64,000 nucleotides of DNA from Takifugu bimaculatus (lineage: Eukaryota; Chordata; Actinopteri; Tetraodontiformes; Tetraodontidae): NCBI GenBank assembly GCA_004026145.2, contig CP034984.1, forward strand, positions 372,001-436,000, in the 5' to 3' direction. How positions within the stretch are numbered: the first letter of the stretch is position 1; each line of letters begins with the position of its first letter. The notes below the pieces were generated by a model that worked only from the letters and a program-made list of their open reading frames with translations, ran no database searches and was not told the origin of the DNA. This document shows positions 59,374 to 64,000 of this stretch, piece after piece. Made by a program: the position numbers and the translations under genes.

Positions 59374-60568
59374 TTAATCTGTTACATCCACAATCAGTGG
59401 GGTGACAAACTCAGAGTGTCTGACACCCAGAGTGAAGGAGGGCTGTCTGGGGAGGTGACCTTTGAACCTCTCTGGGCTGTATGCTCCGGGGCCAGGATTC
59501 ATGAAGGAATTGCTTGGCCTCTTGGTCCGACTCTGCATGGAGAAGGAGGGCTGGCGGTGGTGGTAAATGTCCGGGTTGGTGGTGTTGTACCTGGCCGGTC
59601 CGGGACTCTTGGAGAGATCCTCCGCGGGACCTCCAACGTGTCTCCGGGATGAGAAGCTGTAGCTGGCACCTGAGGGTTTATGGGGCACCTGGCAGCCCAT
59701 CAGATGGGGAAGAGTGTAGCTGCAGAGTGGAGAACAGGACATGAATCCGCTGCTGGCAACCACCGTCGACAGCGTCACTAACCTGTTTGGTGCCGGCACC
59801 GCATCGACCCCGCGGTATCTGGTACGCCCCCCCATGGTGTAGGAGGGTGCTCTGCAGTGGGCGTTGACAGGTGGAGCCTTCTCTGGGCTGTAGGCCCCCG
59901 GCCCCGGAGTGTGGAAGGGCTCAGCTACGAGTGTAAGTAGCAAATGTGCCGTTTCAGCATTATTTTTTAATAACAGGGCAAAAAAAAACAATTATCCTGT
60001 TCAGGTTGGTTTGTTTGATGTACGTGAAAGTATGAAAGAATTTAAATATCTCTTTCATCTGTATAAATGAACTCCAGAATGCTTGCCAAAAATATATGTT
60101 AGCAAACTTGGGAAAAATCAATGAACCGTGAGTTTAGGACGAACTGAAAATGTCTCTGGTAACAAAGTAGTAAAAATAAATAGTCCCTGAAACTGCAGTA
60201 ACTGAGTAAAAGTACACTGGCTGGAGTCTCCAGTACAGTTTGGGTTGAAGTACCTTTTCTCGTGGGCCGTCCTCGACCCAAGATGGAGTAGGAGGGGCTT
60301 TCCATGCGACCGAACCTTGTCATCCTGGCATCGTAATGGTACCTGGGTCCGGGGCTGGAGTCCACAGTGATTACTGCCGACACAACGTTCCCACAATTAC
60401 TCCTCCCAAACCACTGAAAACGCCACTGAAATGAAGAGGATCCCAGGAGCTCTTACGGGTGCTGCTCATGCGGCTGTGGAGCGAGTACGCCGGGCTGCTG
60501 GGCTTGGTGACATCGTGGTTGATGTACCCGACTGTAGGGGGCAGAGCGTAGCGTCCAGGACCCTGGAC
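59374..60568 (-). CDS. odf3l2: ODF3/CIMAP1 family STPGP-repeat protein (odf3l2-like), 5' end unresolved
   Basis: Four 3' exons: 60568-60457, 60373-60254, 59924-59783 and 59719-59374. All are GT-AG, and the phases (1, 1, 2) agree. The roughly 239 residues carry spaced SHIPPO/STPGP motifs: GPGRYALPPTVGYINHD, SPGPRYHYD, TPGPGAYSPEK, SPGPARYN and NPGPGAYSPER. The ending, LGVRHSEFVTPLIVDV, is typical of ODF3 proteins. The family are microtubule-associated structural proteins of cilia and sperm flagella. GYINHDVTKPSSPAYSL matches ODF3L2 better than ODF3. The acceptor at 60568 has a strong pyrimidine tract, but no convincing first exon with ATG was found upstream. The true start is therefore outside the stated range, probably in 60570-61100. 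Confidence 0.83.
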
Positions 60569-60768
60569 CTTCGAAGAAGAGTAGGGGAAGGAAGAGGAGG
60601 GTGATGGAAGTGATGCAACACTCTGGCTCAGGCTGGATGGCCTCTGATGGTTTCCATATGGAGATCTTTGACTTTTCTATAGCTCCACATTCCCCCCCTC
60701 CTCCTTCCCTCTCTCTCTCTCTCTCAAATAGACTTCGAGTAGTAGTCGAGTTTAACAGCAAAAACAAG

Positions 60769-60801
<33 letters not shown>

Positions 60802-63736
60802 TCTCTCTCTCGGTTCTCCTCCACTGACCTCTCTCTCTTGCTGAGATTATGGGTCGTTTCTTCTCCACCTCATCCATCCTCTGCCTGTTCTCTCGTTCTC
60901 CTCTGCTCTTCTTCTGTCATCCCTTCTTTGTGTGTCAGTGGTTCTCTTCAGGTGACCCATCACCTCCTGGGCTGAATTATACATGAAAAGGAGTGGATGA
61001 AACTCTATCTTCGCCGAGCACGGCCCATCCTGCAAGTCCTCCTAGTTTCCAAACCAGCAGCTTTAGAAAAAGGAAGATCAAATTTAAATGAAAACTACCT
61101 TTTTTCAGTGGATGGTTTGAAAAGGACAAGAGTAAAAGTATTAAAGTATCTCATTTCATGTGGATTTTAGGTAACTATGGCAATTTTGTTGCAATAATGC
61201 ACCAAAATAATGCATAAAAATGAAGCTTTCTTTTAATTAACATCCAATCTATGACTGGAAAAATAAAACTTTGTGGCGTTTGTGAAGAACTCAGAGAGCT
61301 GAAATAAATTTTAAACTACTCTCTCACATTTCGAAATGTTAAATCAAAGTAACAGTGACACAAAGTGCCTCCGAACTCCACGGAGATATCCATATTTGCT
61401 CACCTTGGTCTTAGACAAAGGAGAGTGGAAAGGTCAAGTGCTGCCAGTGAAGAGCCAAATCAGACTTTAATGAAGATCCGTTGCTCGGAGCGTCGCAATT
61501 ATCATTTGATGTAATTCAGTTGTCGTCCCATTCTGAGGCATTAAGTTCCCTCATTGTGTGAAGCTTCTCAGCTAACAGAGCTGTACCGGTAACTAATAGC
61601 ATCCCGGTGCACGTTATTAAAAATGAAAGCTCTCAACGTCGGTGTTCTGTTGCAGGAGGATGTCGGACAAGCTCACGCCGCTGTGAAAGAAACGCTGACG
61701 GTCAGTGGGATGAAAATGTGACCAGGTGAGAACGTGTTGAGAGACGATAAATTTCCTGCTCCCAGTCCATTCATGGGACTCTTTTTAGAGCAGATATGAT
61801 CAGCACGCTAATCTTTGAGGTTTTCCCATTAAGATCTTATGGGAATATTTGACCTAGGTGGGGTTCAATGTACACTTTATATGGAGTAACAATAATAGTG
61901 ATCAAAACATCCATTTCTTCTACATTTGTAATACATTTTAGTTGCTTCTTCTTGTTTTCTTGACAACTGTCAGCTTGATGGTCTCTATCACGAGTCTGGT
62001 CCTGCTCAAGGTTTCTTCCTGTTAATAGCTTTTCTGGGAAGTTCTCATTCAAGGTTCAGGATTTTCATCCAGACTATATTGAACAGGCAACATTAAAGAG
62101 GTGAATTTAATGAGTTTTCTGCATGTTTTTCCCAAAATAAGCTCTGTGTGTATTTTTTTTTCTTTTATTCTTTTATTTTTTAAGGGTTTGGATCAGTCAA
62201 AGTAGCTAAACTTAAGGCACAACTCTATTTTTGCCCTCAACCCTTAAAATGATTAATGTTGATTAATTATTTATCAACCTCAAGAATCTTCCCCTGAATA
62301 TTTCCGGTTCATTTTGTTTCCAGGACTCTTTAAGCATTATATCCAGCATTATATCCACGATATTCGCACTGCATCTGCGATAACTCAAATGTGTGAGGAC
62401 TGTTGGCTGTGCTGTCGGTGCAGCAGACCCTTCTGTCAGGGAGACAAATTTCTCTCAAGGGAGACAAACGAGACTTTGACTTGGAGAGAAAACTAAAAGT
62501 CTGCGTTTCCTGTGCTCTCACTCCAACTTTCTGCTTATTCCCTCCCTGGACCAGAGATCTCAGGTCAGGGCCACGGCCCAGTTAAACCCCATCCTGGTTA
62601 AATATTAAGCACCAGTGTTTCTGAGTGGTCAGGGGCTCTGAAATAAGACTCCGCGTGAAGGAAACCACCTGTCTTAGCGCCCCCCTTGTAAACCCAGGTT
62701 ATGCAAGGAACACCCACGATGCCATCTTTTTCTCCAAAAGTTGAGTTCAGGTTCATTTTTATGCAGTTTTTAGGTCCAGAAAGGCCACCACGTGGTCACT
62801 GATGCTTTATCACTGGGGGTCCGGAACCCAGTCCTCGAGCGCTGCAGTCCAGTTTTCGTTCCTCCCAGCTACGGCGAGCGCGTCCGAGTCTTCCACTTGT
62901 TGGTTTACAGCCCTGAGTTTGCTTTGTCATATTCAGATATTCTACCGTTAAGTGGAGGCAAAAACTGGCGCAGGCCGTGTCATCAACACTTTTATACACC
63001 ATTAGAGGTTAATAAACAACTTCAGTCATTGTTATTACTCCACTAACTAAACATAACTTAAGAAATAAAACATAACTTTATACAGTATTAAATATGCTGG
63101 TACAAATAATACAAAAATAAAGGCAGTGAACATCGTACACGAACGCCGTGGCGTCCTCAGTCACATGCTGCCGCTCTAGAAACTCTGGGGGGAAACCAGT
63201 TTGGCACTTTACCCACTGGATCTGTAAGATGGAGCTCTAAATCCCCACCTGTTGGGCAGCATCGGGGTGGTGAGTGGCCACTAGGTGGAGCTTCGGATCC
63301 ACAGGAGTGACTCGCCAAGACGTTTGATTTCAGGTTGTTTTGATGAACTCGTGTGCAAATTTGGAGCAGGTCTTATTGGGGCTACGTCCAGGGACCAGGC
63401 AGAGCTGCCTGCACGGCGGTCCCAGGGAGTCCGGCAGTCCCAGTCCAAGTTGGTTCCACCTTTCCAGACGTGTGGACCAGAAATGATAAATACGTGAAGA
63501 AAATCCCAGTTTTCTGATATCGTCACATGGCCACAGTTGTTCAGAAAGATAAGAGAGCAACCTCTCTGATGCTGGCGTCTGAAAAGGCAGCGTGCGCTAG
63601 GACTTATCCCCTGGGAGAACCTAAATCAAAAAACAAAATCTGTTCAGAGCGAAAAAAAAAAAAAAAGGGCGTTTATTACGAGTCCGTACTGCGAGTTTTT
63701 GTTCTCAATGTGCCGGCTTGGTGGATGCTTACCTAC
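60569..63736. other. Region between odf3l2-like gene and the right-end gene
   Basis: No gene is firmly supported. It should include the missing 5' exon of the odf3l2-like gene. A CA/CT microsatellite lies at about 60770-60810. One 70-bp exon-like segment at 61656-61725 has good splice borders. The remainder is AT-rich unique sequence with short, unconserved reading frames. Confidence 0.5.
61656..61725 (+). other. Candidate orphan exon, 70 bp
   Basis: Bounded by a TTGCAG acceptor and an ACCAG/GTGAGA donor. One frame is open throughout and reads CRTSSRRCERNADGQWDENV. No neighbouring exon could be attached and I do not recognise the peptide. It may be chance. Confidence 0.2.
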
Positions 63737-63903
63737 CTGGTTGCGAGCTTTGTGGGAATCCTGCATCAGCACCCTCCACTGGTCGTACAGCTTCATGGAC
63801 ATGTTGCTGCAGCCGTATGGGAGTTTGCGCACCCAGTTGAAGAACTGCTTCAGCTCCCTGCGCAAGGTGGACTTGGAGTCGCAGGAGCCCGTCATCAGTC
63901 GCT
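63737..63903 (-). CDS. Internal coding exon of an unrecognised gene
   Basis: A 167-bp minus-strand exon with strong borders: TCTCTCCTCAG/AGCGAC acceptor and AACCAG/GTAGGT donor (an alternative donor lies 4 bp later). It encodes about 55 residues with conserved-looking, helix-prone composition, including STLRRELKQFFNWVRKLPYG and MSMKLYDQWRVLMQDSHKAR. The basic/aromatic content and lack of low complexity argue for real coding sequence. I do not recognise the family. The upstream exon would lie beyond the right edge and the next exon further left; I could not find the latter. Confidence 0.6.
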
Positions 63904-64000
63904 CTGAGGAGAGACGTGAGCGTGACACTAGAGTCGGCCGCATTGACCCTTAACCTTTTAGTACCCAAACCTCCGTTCATCCCTGAGGCTAAACGTGAAA

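Noticed and set aside
60847..61035. Minus-strand frame considered as the first exon of the odf3l2-like gene
   Set aside because: The frame ends in a stop before the donor at about 60830. The frame that does reach the donor has phase 1, which cannot join the phase 0 acceptor at 60568.

Overview
This window looks like chromosomal DNA of a ray-finned fish, probably a percomorph teleost with a fairly compact genome. Six recognisable protein-coding genes have canonical GT-AG introns and encode vertebrate-specific families (SLITRK, FAM163, EBI3/IL-27B). Introns are mostly 80 bp to 2 kb, CA/TG microsatellites are abundant, and the mobile DNA is of fish type (a tRNA-derived SINE and a TA-flanked mariner-like MITE). 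There is no bacterial, viral or organellar gene content. The species call is inference from gene content; I could not run a search.

Layout, left to right. 1-5111: noncoding, probably the 3' flank of slitrk3. 5112-15730 (minus): a slitrk3-like synaptic leucine-rich-repeat receptor, unusually divided into six coding exons. 15731-24520: intergenic, with microsatellites and probable unplaced 5' leaders. 24521-40842 (plus): nrdc (nardilysin), 31 coding exons followed base by base with consistent phases. 40843-50492: gene-poor, with a SINE, a GC-box CpG cluster that may be the fam163a promoter, an approximately 870-bp pure TCC-type pyrimidine tract and a 641-bp MITE. 50493-51180 (plus): fam163a-like, two coding exons. 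54541-56967 (plus): a stand-alone coiled-coil gene equivalent to the C-terminal, TBC-less form of RABGAP1L. 57461-59194 (plus): ebi3. 59374-60568 (minus): an odf3l2/CIMAP1-type STPGP-repeat axonemal gene, tail to tail with ebi3 and only 179 bp away. 63737-63903 (minus): a convincing coding exon of a gene I could not name, which runs off the window.

The genes are not a functional pathway. Several are linked elsewhere in vertebrates: FAM163A with RABGAP1L on human 1q25, and EBI3 with ODF3L2 on 19p13.3. The window may therefore preserve an ancestral block of the 1/6/9/19 paralogon.

The most unusual points are: (1) five introns inside a slitrk3 reading frame that is normally uninterrupted in mammals, located at LRR module edges; (2) five single-base frame breaks, three in slitrk3 and two in the last nrdc exon, best read as assembly indels but possibly real; (3) UG repeats lying directly against splice sites in nrdc and near one in ebi3; (4) the TBC-less rabgap1l gene with its own first exon and a uORF; (5) the long strand-asymmetric TCC tract.
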